Positions 37,997 to 46,714 of a stretch of 64,000 nucleotides of DNA are shown here, piece after piece. Numbering within the stretch: position 1 is the first letter of the stretch; every line of letters starts with the position of its first letter. The DNA is from Avibacterium paragallinarum (GTDB taxonomy: Bacteria > Pseudomonadota > Gammaproteobacteria > Enterobacterales > Pasteurellaceae): positions 1,156,970 to 1,220,969 of the forward strand of contig NZ_UGHK01000002.1 in NCBI RefSeq assembly GCF_900450705.1, read 5' to 3'. Below the pieces are notes generated by a model. That model saw nothing but the letters and a program-made list of their open reading frames with translations. It was not told where the DNA came from and searched no databases. The translations under genes and the position numbers were made by a program.

Positions 37997-38611
37997 TTAT
38001 TCGTCAATCAGTTCAACAGACACTTTTACCCCAGCCGCTGCGGGTATCCACGGCTTGGGATCTTGCTCTATCGCATCTATTTTATTTTTGCGATTACGTG
38101 TAATTTTGATATGAATTTCTGCATCCATCTTTTCTTGTACTAATACTTTGCTAGCCAGAAATAAGGCTTGGCACGCCTTAATCACATCTTCCACTGTACC
38201 GTGTGAATGGTTGGCGATTATTTTCCATTTGATCAGTCGCCGATAGGCTTCATCAGGCATATAGCTCACGGCTTTGGTATGCGTTTGTAGGGCGAGATCA
38301 CGAATTGGAGCTTGGCTAAAGGCTTTGGCTTTGCTTTGCCCTGTAAAGCCAAAATACCAATCACCATTCATCTTAGTAAAAGGTCTCGGCATTCCTACAA
38401 TATCGCCTACCCCGTCTAATTGCCGCCCGATTGCGGTATCAATATGCCGTTCAAGGAGCATTTGTTTTAAACTGTGTTGTAAATCGGTGTGAGGGGAAAG
38501 TAACAGTGAGATGAGGGTGTTTAAATTAGGTGAATAGCGAAATTGAGAAAGCTGTCGTTCTAAGCCTAATTGCACAAAATCCGCCTCAAGTGCGGTCAAA
38601 ATTTTTGGCAT
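37997..38611 (-). CDS. Phage tail protein, DUF2612-like
   Basis: 204 residues. The N-terminal part LLLSPHTDLQHSLKQMLLER and RQLDGVGDIVGMPRPF resemble DUF2612/tail protein I homologues that sit between baseplate J and the fibre. The order J, this gene, fibre agrees. The function is probably baseplate-to-fibre connection. Confidence 0.75.
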   Translation of the reverse strand: MPKILTALEADFVQLGLERQLSQFRYSPNLNTLISLLLSPHTDLQHSLKQMLLERHIDTAIGRQLDGVGDIVGMPRPFTKMNGDWYFGFTGQSKAKAFSQAPIRDLALQTHTKAVSYMPDEAYRRLIKWKIIANHSHGTVEDVIKACQALFLASKVLVQEKMDAEIHIKITRNRKNKIDAIEQDPKPWIPAAAGVKVSVELIDE

Positions 38612-38619
38612 TTTTCCTC

Positions 38620-40055
38620 CTAGCTGATAACGATGATAGCAGGATCGAACACTGCTTCTTCATCAGGTGCAATGACAATATTTTGTTCTTGGTAACGGGG
38701 TTCGGGATCGGTGATTTGATTGGTTTTCCCTATTTGCACGGTAACTTTTCCAACCCCTGACACAGCAATGCAGGCGGCGATGAGGCGTTGATGAATGACA
38801 TCAGAACCTACCCCTAACTGCTTGCCATAATCTAAAATATTGTTCATTACGTTCACGATATAGCCCGCTTTGCCATTTCTCCTTCATCAACAAAGGTTTC
38901 AACGATGATTTTCAACCAAATATATCGCTTACGAGGGCGACTAAATTTGATCAAGTGCGGTTGGTTTTGGCTGTCTTTTACGCTGAGCGAGGTTCGTCCG
39001 TGTGTACCTATGCCGATGGGCTTATATTTCAACAAGGCTTTTGCAATGTCTTGATCTAACCCGCCTTTTATCACAACGTAAATACTGCGTTTTGGTATAC
39101 CGTTAACCGTTTGATCCGTATCATTCTCATACACTCGCAAGGTGTTCACCCCCACGACATTCCGCAAGTTGGCATACAGTGCGTCCACCGTTGCCGCACC
39201 GTTTTGCCATACGCCAAGGTGATAGCGTTGATAGAGTTCGGTATCGCTTTCTTCAAAGCGTCCCGCCGTCCCCTCAACCAGATTATTCACTTCAACTACG
39301 CCATCTAGCATTGTGATAAGCTCGCTCATCTGTCCGATCTCTGCTTTATCCTCGCTAGGTTCTTCGGTACCCAGTTCAAGACGCAAGCCAAGCCGTGATA
39401 GGGTTAAATTCGGGCTGACAGAAATCGAAAAGTGCGGAGTAGATTGTGCGGTGATTTCAATAATCACATTATCATTTTGCACGCTGACATAATCGATCTC
39501 TTTGAGTTGCCCACTTAGTCCTTTAATAACACTTGCAACAGAAGAGCGAGTGGCACGAAAGCGATAGGCTACGCCATTAATTATCGCCGAAAATTCATCG
39601 TTAGGATTAATGGTTTTGGTGTTTAACTCAATGCGTGCATAAGCGGCTTGATTAGCATTAATTCTCGCCTCGCTATCCGTATAATAAAGGGTTTGGCTTG
39701 CTACATTGCGAACCGCTGTATAAGCAGGGATTAGGGTGTCCGCTTGCCCGAAGAAAATCACGGGAACGGTGGATCGTTCAGCCTGCAGGCGTTTCACCCC
39801 TGTAAAGGATACCGCCCGATCTAAATTCGCCCCTGTGGCACTCATTGGATACATCGCCCCATAAACACCCTCAACTAATTCCCAAAGGCTCGCAAAACGC
39901 TCTGCTTCAATGCTGAGCATTGTACCCAATACGGTTTCAGGAGTGATTTCAATCTCATTCCCAAACGCCTGTTTTGCTTTTTCAAATAATTCTTGCAATT
40001 GCTCAGGCATACGCTTACGCACAAAGCCGCTGCGTGTTAATCCATAATTAGCCAT
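38620..40055 (-). pseudogene. Baseplate J/gp47-family protein, split by a frameshift
   Basis: Frame one (40055-38853, 400 residues) carries the body of a baseplate J protein. It stops after GEMAKRAIS, while the adjoining frame (38856-38620) continues with NILDYGKQLGVGSDVIHQRL, the usual C-terminal domain of the same family. One extra A in the GAGAAAT run near 38878 would give an unbroken reading through ENGKAGYIVNV. The GTGA overlap could mimic coupled genes, but family structure favours one interrupted gene. It may be a sequencing error. Confidence 0.78.
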
Positions 40056-40413
40056 TTCGTTTTACCTCTATGCGATCTTGAATGCTCCCCTCATTTGTCC
40101 GAACGGAAAAGCTCACCACAAGCGTCCGCTCTTTACGGTGAAATTCTAAAGAAAGCCGTTCCACTGCCTTTACGCCCACAACGCCCATTATCTTTTTTCT
40201 GAAAATGGCTTGAATGCGGGTGCTATCGGGATTTTTCGTTAAAATTTCGTCAAAATAAGGCAAGCCTATGGTGGTATCTAAAAACCATTCCCCTAAAAAC
40301 GTTAAAAGCACAACTTTGATTTGTTGTGCTTTTTGATTTATGCCTTCGACTATGACTAGCTTGTTATCTTTAAATAGCAAATCGTGCTGTGCATTTAATT
40401 TTAAATCGATCAT
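40048..40413 (-). CDS. Phage baseplate protein, gp25/W or gp46-like
   Basis: 121 residues. The sequence LTFLGEWFLDTTIGLPYFDE is characteristic of small baseplate wedge proteins of the gp25/DUF2634 type. It lies between the V-like and J-like genes with short overlaps on both sides, the standard order of contractile-tail modules. Confidence 0.8.
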   Translation of the reverse strand: MIDLKLNAQHDLLFKDNKLVIVEGINQKAQQIKVVLLTFLGEWFLDTTIGLPYFDEILTKNPDSTRIQAIFRKKIMGVVGVKAVERLSLEFHRKERTLVVSFSVRTNEGSIQDRIEVKRNG

Positions 40414-41063
40414 TGTGCTGTTCCTGTGTTGCCTCCACTGTCGCCTTGATGGGTATGCCCTTGTAGAGAGATTCCCCCTGCTTGCACATCGCCCGTTGCT
40501 TTGAGAGTTCCGCTCACTGAAACACTACCACCATCGCCTGCCGTTGAGATACCACCATTAACCAGCACATTGCCGTTAAAAGTGCTGATTGGGGCGTTTA
40601 CGGTAAAGTTGTCAGTGGTGATGGCAACATCGGGCGATTGGATCACAATATTACCGCTAGGCTCAATTTTGATTGAACCCTTGCCATATTTGATACATAA
40701 ATTGACGGGATCGGCTACGGGTGAGCGACTATTTCCACCCAGTACACAAAAGGCATCGGAAAGATCGAACATTCGCGGATCGTCTGGTGCGTCTTGGCTT
40801 CCGCTTAGCCAGTTTTCCAGTGAACGTTGTGAGAAAATCAGCACGCAACCATCGCCCGCCTTGATCGGTAAGGTAATCTGAGCCAATGATCCGTTAATAT
40901 CTGCCATTGGAAACAAAACGGGAATATTGACAATTTGCGGGGCTTTCAGCACCTCCCCGTTAGCAAGGCGTTTCGGGATAGTAGGCTGTGCCGTTACCCG
41001 TACCGTATTGGCATCATAAGCTAAAATTTTAGCGGGCAATGCCACATTAATTTCAGAAAGTGC
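40410..41063 (-). pseudogene. Phage baseplate spike gp138/V-like protein, 5' end lost
   Basis: Phage sequence begins near HALSEINVALPAKILAYDAN and includes a gp138 N-terminal-type OB region (INGSLAQITLPIKAGDGCVL). A glycine-rich needle-like C-terminus with GHTHQGDSGG follows. The open frame runs on to an ATG at 41135, but those first 20-odd codons (MGKFFWRFALQKL) are the antisense of the slt 3' end, so the true start has been deleted. Confidence 0.8.
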
Positions 41064-41159
41064 GTGCAAAATGTGCTGGCATACGATTATTACTACCAGC
41101 TTTTGCAAGGCGAAACGCCAGAAAAATTTACCCAAGAGGAAAAAAACCGATTATACTAG
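41064..41159 (+). pseudogene. slt: 3' remnant of slt (soluble lytic transglycosylase)
   Basis: The plus strand encodes VQNVLAYDYYYQLLQGETPE and continues to NRLY and TAG at 41157-41159. This parallels the C-terminus of E. coli Slt (ENVLAYDAYYRYFMGDKP). In Haemophilus influenzae slt is followed by trpR and mtgA, as here. Only about 31 codons remain; the rest was lost at the prophage junction. Confidence 0.8.
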
Positions 41160-41168
41160 TGCATTAGT
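41155..41168. promoter_or_regulatory. TrpR operator upstream of trpR
   Basis: ACTAGT-GC-ATTAGT matches the trp operator core ACTAGT-N2-ACTAGT with one mismatch. It overlaps the slt stop codon and lies 46 bases before trpR. Autoregulation by TrpR is known in enteric bacteria. Confidence 0.65.
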
Positions 41169-41213
41169 TTAATAGCACAATGAAACATTCGTGATAGATA
41201 ATAGGAGCTTGTT

Positions 41214-41513
41214 ATGTATGTCAGCAAAAATATGGAACAATGGCACAGCTTTTTAGAAATTCTCCGTACCGCCTTTGCACAAAACAAAGAACAAGAATTG
41301 CTCACCCTACTTCTTACCCCCGATGAACGCGATGCGGTGGGGTTGCGTTTGCAAATTGTGGCTCAGCTATTAGAAAAAAGTTGTTCACAGCGTGAGATTC
41401 AGCAAAACTTGAACACCAGTGCGGCAACCATCACGCGAGGTTCAAATATGATCAAAACAATGCCGCCTGAATTTATGCAATGGGTAAAAGAACAACTCAA
41501 TGAGCAAAAATAG
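41214..41513 (+). CDS. trpR: Trp operon repressor
   Basis: Tryptophan-responsive DNA-binding protein. 99 residues, all helical. The helix-turn-helix region LEKSCSQREIQQNLNTSAAT and the tail TITRGSN closely resemble E. coli TrpR. The 3' end overlaps mtgA by 14 bases. Confidence 0.95.
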   Translation: MYVSKNMEQWHSFLEILRTAFAQNKEQELLTLLLTPDERDAVGLRLQIVAQLLEKSCSQREIQQNLNTSAATITRGSNMIKTMPPEFMQWVKEQLNEQK

Positions 41514-42222
41514 AAAAAGGGGCTTACAATGTTGGCAACGCCTGAAACAGAAAATCTTACGCTATTCCCTTTATGGCTTTGCATTTTTCTGTGGCATTAC
41601 CCTGCTTTTTCGCGTTGTGCCAATCCCTTTTTCCGCTTATATGGTGCAACAAAAAGTGGGGCATCTTTTACAAGGCGAAGAATATACCTTAGATTATCAA
41701 TGGGTGAGCATTGATAATATCGCTTGGCAAATGCAGCTTGCGGTTATTGCCGCTGAAGATCAAAAATTTGCTCAGCATCACGGCATTGATTGGGAGGCGA
41801 TTGAGAAAGCCTTAAAGCATAATCAAAACGCTCGACATATTCGAGGTGGCTCAACCATTTCGCAGCAAACCGTGAAAAATTTATATTTATGGCACGGGCA
41901 AAGCTGGCTACGCAAAGGCATTGAGCTACCCACTACCTTAATGGTGGAACTGCTATGGACAAAAAAACGCATTTTAGAAGTTTATTTAAACATTGCAGAA
42001 TTTGGCGAGGGGATTTTTGGCGTAGAGGCAGCGAGCCGATATTACTTCAAAAAATCCGCTAAACAGCTCAGCCAACAAGAAGCGGCATTGCTCGCCGCTG
42101 TGCTGCCAAATCCAATTTTATTCAAAGTGAGCAAACCCAGTGCGTTTGTACAAAGAAAACAACGTTGGATTATGCGACAAATGAACCTATTGGGTAAAAG
42201 CTACTTAAATCAATTAAACTAA
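41500..42222 (+). CDS. mtgA: Monofunctional peptidoglycan glycosyltransferase
   Basis: GT51 enzyme that polymerises lipid II. 240 residues with one N-terminal membrane span (about residues 17-40). Catalytic motifs are AAEDQKFAQHHGID (glutamate near residue 83), RGGSTISQQTVKNL and KKRILEVYLNIAEFG. It starts inside trpR; the trpR-mtgA coupling is a Haemophilus arrangement. Confidence 0.96.
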   Translation: MSKNRKRGLQCWQRLKQKILRYSLYGFAFFCGITLLFRVVPIPFSAYMVQQKVGHLLQGEEYTLDYQWVSIDNIAWQMQLAVIAAEDQKFAQHHGIDWEAIEKALKHNQNARHIRGGSTISQQTVKNLYLWHGQSWLRKGIELPTTLMVELLWTKKRILEVYLNIAEFGEGIFGVEAASRYYFKKSAKQLSQQEAALLAAVLPNPILFKVSKPSAFVQRKQRWIMRQMNLLGKSYLNQLN

Positions 42223-42237
42223 CTGAGGAGAACAACA

Positions 42238-42990
42238 ATGGCAATTCTAATTACGGGCGCGTCCGCGGGGTTTGGTAAAGCGATGTGCGAAGTGTTTATC
42301 AACGCGGGCTATAAAGTGATTGGGGCGGCTCGTCGTTTAGAAAAATTAACCGCCTTACAAAATGAGCTTGGGGAAAATTTTTATCCTTTGCAAATGGATA
42401 TGAATAATTTAACGCAAATTAGCACCGCACATTCTCAGCTTCCCGAAGCTTTTCAGGAGATTGATTTATTGGTAAATAACGCAGGCTTAGCCCTCGGCTT
42501 AGAACCTGCCCATCAAGCCAATTTTGAGGATTGGCTCACAATGATCAACACAAATATCGTGGGCTTAACCTATTTAACTCGCCAAATTTTACCGCAAATG
42601 GTGGCACGCAAGCTGGGGCATATCATCAATTTAGGCTCAATCGCTGGCACTTATCCTTACCCTGGCGGCAATGTATACGGTGCAACCAAAGCCTTCGTGG
42701 AGCAATTTAGTTTAAATTTACGTGCTGATTTAGCGGGAACGAATGTACGCGTAACCAATGTTGAACCCGGACTATGTGGCGGCACGGAATTTTCTAACGT
42801 GCGTTTTAAAGGCGACGACGAAAAAGCCGCAAGCGTTTATGCTAACGTACAACCGATCCAACCAATCGACATCGCCAACACCGTACTCTGGATCTATCAA
42901 CAACCCCCACACGTTAATATCAACCGCATTGAAATTATGCCTGTAGCACAAAGTTTCTCTGCGTTGAATGTGGTGAGAGATAAAAACTAA
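42238..42990 (+). CDS. ydfG: NADP-dependent short-chain dehydrogenase, YdfG type
   Basis: 250-residue SDR enzyme. The cofactor motif is TGASAGFGKAM, the NNAG motif is present near residue 80, and the catalytic tetrad is in GSIAGTYPYPGGNVYGATKA (Ser, Tyr-x3-Lys). The close match to E. coli YdfG suggests reduction of 3-hydroxy acids or malonic semialdehyde. A GAGGAG ribosome site is present. Its original USS terminator is split by the IS3-family element just downstream. Confidence 0.93.
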   Translation: MAILITGASAGFGKAMCEVFINAGYKVIGAARRLEKLTALQNELGENFYPLQMDMNNLTQISTAHSQLPEAFQEIDLLVNNAGLALGLEPAHQANFEDWLTMINTNIVGLTYLTRQILPQMVARKLGHIINLGSIAGTYPYPGGNVYGATKAFVEQFSLNLRADLAGTNVRVTNVEPGLCGGTEFSNVRFKGDDEKAASVYANVQPIQPIDIANTVLWIYQQPPHVNINRIEIMPVAQSFSALNVVRDKN

Positions 42991-43060
42991 AGTGCGGTGA
43001 AAATGATCTGCACCCCAAAAGTTAGACTAAACAACCAACTGATTAAGGTGCAGATTTTTT

Positions 43061-43569
43061 ATGACTAAATATACTCAACGTTTCAAACAACAAGTGCTCG
43101 ACTTTTATCATCAAAATGGAAAAAACCGTTCGCTTACTCGCCAGTATTTTCAGCTTCCCCAAAGCACGTTAGCACGTTGGATTGCGAAATTTAATCATAA
43201 TGGAATCAATGGATTAGCTGTATTAGGTAAAAAACGATGTTATTCTGTTGAGTTTAAATTAAAGGTTATTCAAGCTATCAAAAAAGCCAGTGCTCCGCTG
43301 AAGCCGCCTGCTTTCGCTTTGATATCCCCAGTTCAGGGATAATTAGTCAATGGTTGCAACGCTTTGAAAAACAAGGTATAGATGGGTTATTACTCAAACC
43401 TAAAGGTCGTCCAAGTATGAAACTCAACTCACCTAAAATGCCACCAACGCCCAAAACAGAAGAAGAACGCTTGCGTTACCGAATTTTGGAATTAGAAGCG
43501 GAGAATGCAATGCTAAAAAAGTTGCAGGAACTCAACCAACAAAAAATGCAGAAAAAGCCGTCATCGTAA
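43061..43569 (+). pseudogene. IS3-family orfA, frameshifted
   Basis: The first piece (MTKYTQRFKQQVLDFYHQNG) carries one helix-turn-helix and shifts frame after IQAIKK. The next frame continues as SAEAACFRFDIPSSGIISQW into the second helix-turn-helix and the coiled-coil segment that ends QKMQKKPSS. The break lies at a run of six A near 43278-43283; seven would restore the frame. A second A run (43541-43546) at the orfA/orfB junction is a plausible programmed -1 slip site. Confidence 0.8.
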
Positions 43570-43592
43570 ATGCCTTACGCTCGCGTTTCCCG

Positions 43593-44399
43593 TTGGAATT
43601 GTTACTCAGGCTAATCGGATTGGCACGCAGTTCGTTCTTTTATCATCTCAAGCCAAAGTCGGATAAAAATGTAGCGATTTCACAGAAAATAGAGGAAATT
43701 TATCGCAAAAATGACGAAAATTATGGTTATCGTCGAATTACCTTGGAATTAAGGAAATACTTGATTATCAACCACAAAAGGGGGCAAGCGATAATGCAAC
43801 GTTTGGGGTTAAAAGGAAAAAGTAAGCAGAAAAAATATCGTTCTTACCAAGGCAAAGTGGGACACATTGCCGATAATCTGTTGCAACGGGATTTTACGGC
43901 AACGATGCCGAATGAGAAGTGGGTAACGGATATCACCGAGTTCAAATGTGCGGAAGGCAAAGTGTATTTATCACCGATTAAAGACTTGTTTAATAACGAA
44001 ATTATTGCTTATGATGTAGCGAGAAGTCCGAATTTTGAGCAGATAACCAGAATGTTGACCCAGGCGGTGAACCGATTAGCGGGGGAAAAACCGATACTGC
44101 ATTCCGACCAAGGGTGGCAGTATCAAATGATGGGTTATCGAGAGATATTGAAAAAACACGGTATTAAGCAAAGTATGTCGAGAAAAGGCAATTGCCTTGA
44201 TAATGGTGCGATGGAAAGCTTTTTCGGGCGATTGAAGACGGAATGTTACTTTGGCAAGCGGTTTGAAACCTTTGAACAGCTTGAAAAAGTGATTCACGAG
44301 TACATTCATTACTACAACAATGAGCGTATTCAAGTGAAGCTCAAAGGACTAAGCCCAGTGGAATACAGAACTCAGTCCTTGAATGAAATTAGAATATAG
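43593..44399 (+). CDS. IS3-family transposase orfB (DDE integrase domain)
   Basis: 268 residues from an in-frame TTG; the frame is open further upstream ([14 protein letters not shown]) and is normally expressed as an orfAB fusion by -1 frameshifting. HTH_21-like start ([12 protein letters not shown]), then [24 protein letters not shown], and the glutamate in [17 protein letters not shown]. With orfA broken, transposition from this copy is doubtful. Confidence 0.88.
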   Translation: MELLLRLIGLARSSFFYHLKPKSDKNVAISQKIEEIYRKNDENYGYRRITLELRKYLIINHKRGQAIMQRLGLKGKSKQKKYRSYQGKVGHIADNLLQRDFTATMPNEKWVTDITEFKCAEGKVYLSPIKDLFNNEIIAYDVARSPNFEQITRMLTQAVNRLAGEKPILHSDQGWQYQMMGYREILKKHGIKQSMSRKGNCLDNGAMESFFGRLKTECYFGKRFETFEQLEKVIHEYIHYYNNERIQVKLKGLSPVEYRTQSLNEIRI

Positions 44400-44454
44400 T
44401 CTAACTTTTTGGGGGCAGATCAACTTTGCACCGCACTTTGTTTTTAATTTTATG

Positions 44455-44480
44455 CGGACGGACACATAGGTACGTCCCTA
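44455..44480. repeat. Interspersed palindromic repeat
   Basis: GGACGGACACATAGGTACGT with a partner CCCTA; an imperfect inverted-orientation member of the family. It begins the first 227-bp tandem unit. Confidence 0.65.
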
Positions 44481-44619
44481 CAAGATCTTTTTAAATAGCT
44501 AAAATTCCTCCGCTCTTTTTTTATTTTACTAATTTTTACCGAGATCTATTTATTCCCAGTGAAAAGTTACTCTCTTTTGTAGAGAGGGGGTAGGTGAGAT
44601 TTACCATTATTTCCTCGTA

Positions 44620-44642
44620 GGGGCGAACCTATGTGTTCGCCC
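44620..44642. repeat. Interspersed palindromic repeat
   Basis: Complete member: GGGGCGAAC and GTTCGCCC arms around CTATGT. It pairs fully and is preceded by CGTA. Confidence 0.75.
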
Positions 44643-44682
44643 GTGTTCATTTTCCCATCAGTTTTTTAGAAAATATTGTTTC

Positions 44683-44705
44683 GGGCAGACACATAGGTCC
44701 GTCCC
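44683..44705. repeat. Interspersed palindromic repeat, undisturbed counterpart of an IS110 target
   Basis: GGGCAGACACATAGGT followed by CCGTCCC and then unit sequence. The equivalent position in the second unit (45638) continues into IS110 sequence instead, so this copy shows the site before insertion. Confidence 0.75.
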
Positions 44706-44753
44706 TACGAGATCTTTTTAAATAGCTAAAATTCCATCGCTCTTTTTTTATTT

Positions 44754-45472
44754 GGGGCTGTTCTAGATAACTAGACTAAACTCCCTTTAACCAATTGTTT
44801 TAAAATAGAAATTTGACTTTTTATGTTGCTGTAATTAAAACGCCATTCACATTCCTTTAAATAAAGCTCAAAATGCGCTTTTGGGATACCATTAAATTTT
44901 CGTAAATGGCGTTTTGCTTGGCTCCAAAAATTCTCAATTCCGTTAATGTGGTTATGATTTTCAGCAAAATGTGTGCTGTGATTGATACGAAAATGACTAA
45001 ATTCACTCACATCAAGCACGTCATAACTACGATAATTATCGGTGTAAACAATACTATCAGGCTTTACCTGCTCCCGAATAATGGGTAACAAGGTGGCAGA
45101 TTGCGTATTTGGAACCGCAACGGTATAAACCTTGCCATTGCGCTTGAGAAGCCCGAATACCGCAATTTTCCCTGCCGCACCACGACCACGTTTGCCTTTG
45201 CGAGCACCGCCAAAATAACTTTCATCGGCTTCAATTTCACCTTCAAACATCTCTAAGTGAAGGCTGTTTTGATAGATGAGTTGGCGTAAACGATGAAAGT
45301 AATATGCAGCAGTCGTTTTGTTTACATTGACTAACTCTGCTGCTGTCCTTGCAGTAACACCTGCAACAAATAGCTCAATGAGTTTATTTTGTTTGTGCTG
45401 ACTTAGACGACTTTTTCTCATTGGTTCATTCTAACCTAAATAGATTTTTTAGTTGTTATCTAGGACAGCCCC
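44754..45472 (-). mobile_element. IS1595-family (IS1016-like) insertion sequence, copy 2
   Basis: 719 bp, same length as copy 1. The inverted ends differ by one base at the left terminus (GGGGCTGTTCTAGATAAC). Exact eight-base duplication TTTTATTT at 44746-44753 and 45473-45480. Inserted in the second 227-bp unit. Confidence 0.95.
44771..45421 (-). CDS. IS1595-family transposase, copy 2
   Basis: 216 residues, intact, near identical to the copy at 24164-24814, with the same DDE segments EADESYFGG, YTDNYRSYD and INGIENFWSQAKRH. Two near-identical copies suggest recent activity in this genome. Confidence 0.94.
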   Translation of the reverse strand: MRKSRLSQHKQNKLIELFVAGVTARTAAELVNVNKTTAAYYFHRLRQLIYQNSLHLEMFEGEIEADESYFGGARKGKRGRGAAGKIAVFGLLKRNGKVYTVAVPNTQSATLLPIIREQVKPDSIVYTDNYRSYDVLDVSEFSHFRINHSTHFAENHNHINGIENFWSQAKRHLRKFNGIPKAHFELYLKECEWRFNYSNIKSQISILKQLVKGSLV

Positions 45473-45573
45473 TTTTATTTTATTAATTTTTACCGAGATC
45501 TATTTATTCCCAGTGAAAAGTTATTCTCTTTTGTAGAGAGGGGGTAGGTGAGATTTACCATTATTTCCTCGTA

Positions 45574-45597
45574 GGGGCGAACCTATGTAGTTCGCCC
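45574..45597. repeat. Interspersed palindromic repeat
   Basis: GGGGCGAAC and GTTCGCCC arms with one extra base in the centre relative to the copy at 44620. In the second tandem unit. Confidence 0.72.
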
Positions 45598-45637
45598 GTG
45601 TTCATTTTCTCATCCGTTTTTTAGAAAATATTGTTTC

Positions 45638-45660
45638 GGGCAGACACATAGGTCTGCCCC
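45638..45660. repeat. Interspersed palindromic repeat fused to the IS110 remnant
   Basis: GGGCAGACACATAGGT followed by CTGCCCC and then directly by the IS110 outer end TTGTATATTAAAATT. Marks the point where the third IS110 copy inserted. Confidence 0.75.
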
Positions 45661-45880
45661 TTGTATATTAAAATTAATATAAAATAGCAACAAAACCCCG
45701 TTATCTGCATCTCGCATACGCCCCAGGCAACAAACCGAGTTGTAGCAATGAGAGCAGATAACATTTCACCAAAAAACCGAACAGTTGCCAGACTTAAACC
45801 CGAATGCAAGGCAGGTTAATGATGAATGAACAAACTTATTGTGGTATTGATGTTGCTAAACGTCATTTCGTCATTGGGCT
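45661..45880 (+). mobile_element. Truncated IS110 copy 3 (non-coding end plus first codons)
   Basis: 220 bases equal to the outer end of IS110 copies 1 and 2 in opposite orientation, including the stem arms GTTATCTGC (45700-45708) and GCAGATAAC (45754-45762). Only two bases differ from copy 1 (45716 and 45718), both in the predicted guide loop. Homology stops at 45880 inside the transposase; the rest is deleted next to rplT. Confidence 0.88.
45819..45880 (+). pseudogene. IS110 transposase 5' remnant
   Basis: Encodes MMNEQTYCGIDVAKRHFVIG, then leaves the family sequence at 45881. About 20 codons of 315 remain. Confidence 0.85.
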
Positions 45881-45992
45881 ACAGGGCAAAGAGCGGTGGG
45901 AAAATTCATCATTTTTTCACCGCTCTTTAAGCGAATAAAAAACCTTGATAAATTATTCTTATGCGTATTTGGGTAAAATCGGTTTATAAGAA

Positions 45993-46016
45993 AAAGGACG
46001 CTATAGAGCGTCCTTT
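45993..46016 (-). terminator. Terminator after rplT
   Basis: AAAGGACGCT and AGCGTCCTTT pair across a short loop. On the minus strand the stem is followed by TTCTTATA. It lies 17 bases beyond the rplT stop. A second inverted repeat of USS-like form (AAAGAGCGGTG with CACCGCTCTTT) lies at 45887-45930. Confidence 0.85.
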
Positions 46017-46032
46017 CATATCACTTTAAAAA

Positions 46033-46389
<357 letters not shown>

Positions 46390-46451
46390 TTAATCTCCTA
46401 TACAATATTATTAACTAAAATTCACTTGACGTACGCTTTACTTGTTTACGC

Positions 46452-46649
46452 TTATGCGTATGGCAAGCAGGCTACAACTAAAACTTGGTCTGCTTTCGCA
46501 ACCATTGATTTATGACGTAGATGACGTTTACGTTTAGTGGTTTTCTTAGTCAAAATATGACGTAAGTGAGATTGTTTACGTTTAAAACCGCCAGAAGCTG
46601 TTTTTTTGAAACGCTTCGCAGCACCACGTACTGTTTTAATTTTAGGCAT
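46452..46649 (-). CDS. rpmI: 50S ribosomal protein L35
   Basis: 65-residue basic protein [20 protein letters not shown] with the usual [14 protein letters not shown] core. It lies between infC and rplT; the 127 bases upstream hold a large inverted repeat that may be the L20 control element. Confidence 0.98.
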
Positions 46650-46714
46650 TGTTTAAATAACTCCGCATTGTTTATGATTAATTTCATCTTTCCAAAAAGA
46701 AAGACGCTATCAGT

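Larger units (their letters stand above)
34693..41063 (-). mobile_element. Prophage remnant: tail and baseplate module
   Basis: Bounded on the left by the tRNA-Ala fragment and on the right by an abrupt junction with the 3' end of slt near 41060. It retains only late genes, all leftward: baseplate gp138/V-like (truncated), W-like, J-like, DUF2612-like, tail fibre, fibre-assembly-type protein and one unknown. Integrase, capsid, packaging and lysis genes are missing, as is the second attachment site. It cannot form phage. Confidence 0.88.
43004..44422 (+). mobile_element. IS3-family insertion sequence (IS150 group)
   Basis: About 1.42 kb with imperfect inverted ends: left TGATCTGCACCCCAAAAGTT, right (complement) TGATCTGCCCCCAAAAAGTT, both continuing into AGACTA. 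It contains orfA in two pieces and an intact-looking orfB. No clear target duplication. It sits between the two arms of a USS hairpin (about 42990-43000 and 44429-44440). Confidence 0.9.
44461..45643. repeat. Two tandem 227-bp units, the second split by an IS1595 element
   Basis: Unit one runs from GACACATAGGT at 44461 to the same word at 44688. Unit two runs from 44688 to 45643 once the 719-bp insertion and its duplication are removed. Each unit contains AAATAGCTAAAATTCC, GAGATCTATTTATTCCCAG, a GTAGAGAGGGGGTAGG segment and two palindromic repeats. The copies differ by a few substitutions. No coding capacity. Confidence 0.85.

Noticed and set aside
38620..38856. A separate 78-residue phage gene with GTG start overlapping baseplate J
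   Set aside because: Its sequence is the usual C-terminal domain of J proteins, so a frameshifted single gene explains it better.
41064..41135. Extra N-terminus of the gp138-like protein starting with MGKFFWRF
   Set aside because: Those codons are antisense to the slt 3' remnant, so the frame is an accident of the junction.
44455..45660. CRISPR array formed by the repeated palindromes
   Set aside because: Spacing is irregular, copies vary and occur in both orientations, and no cas genes are present.
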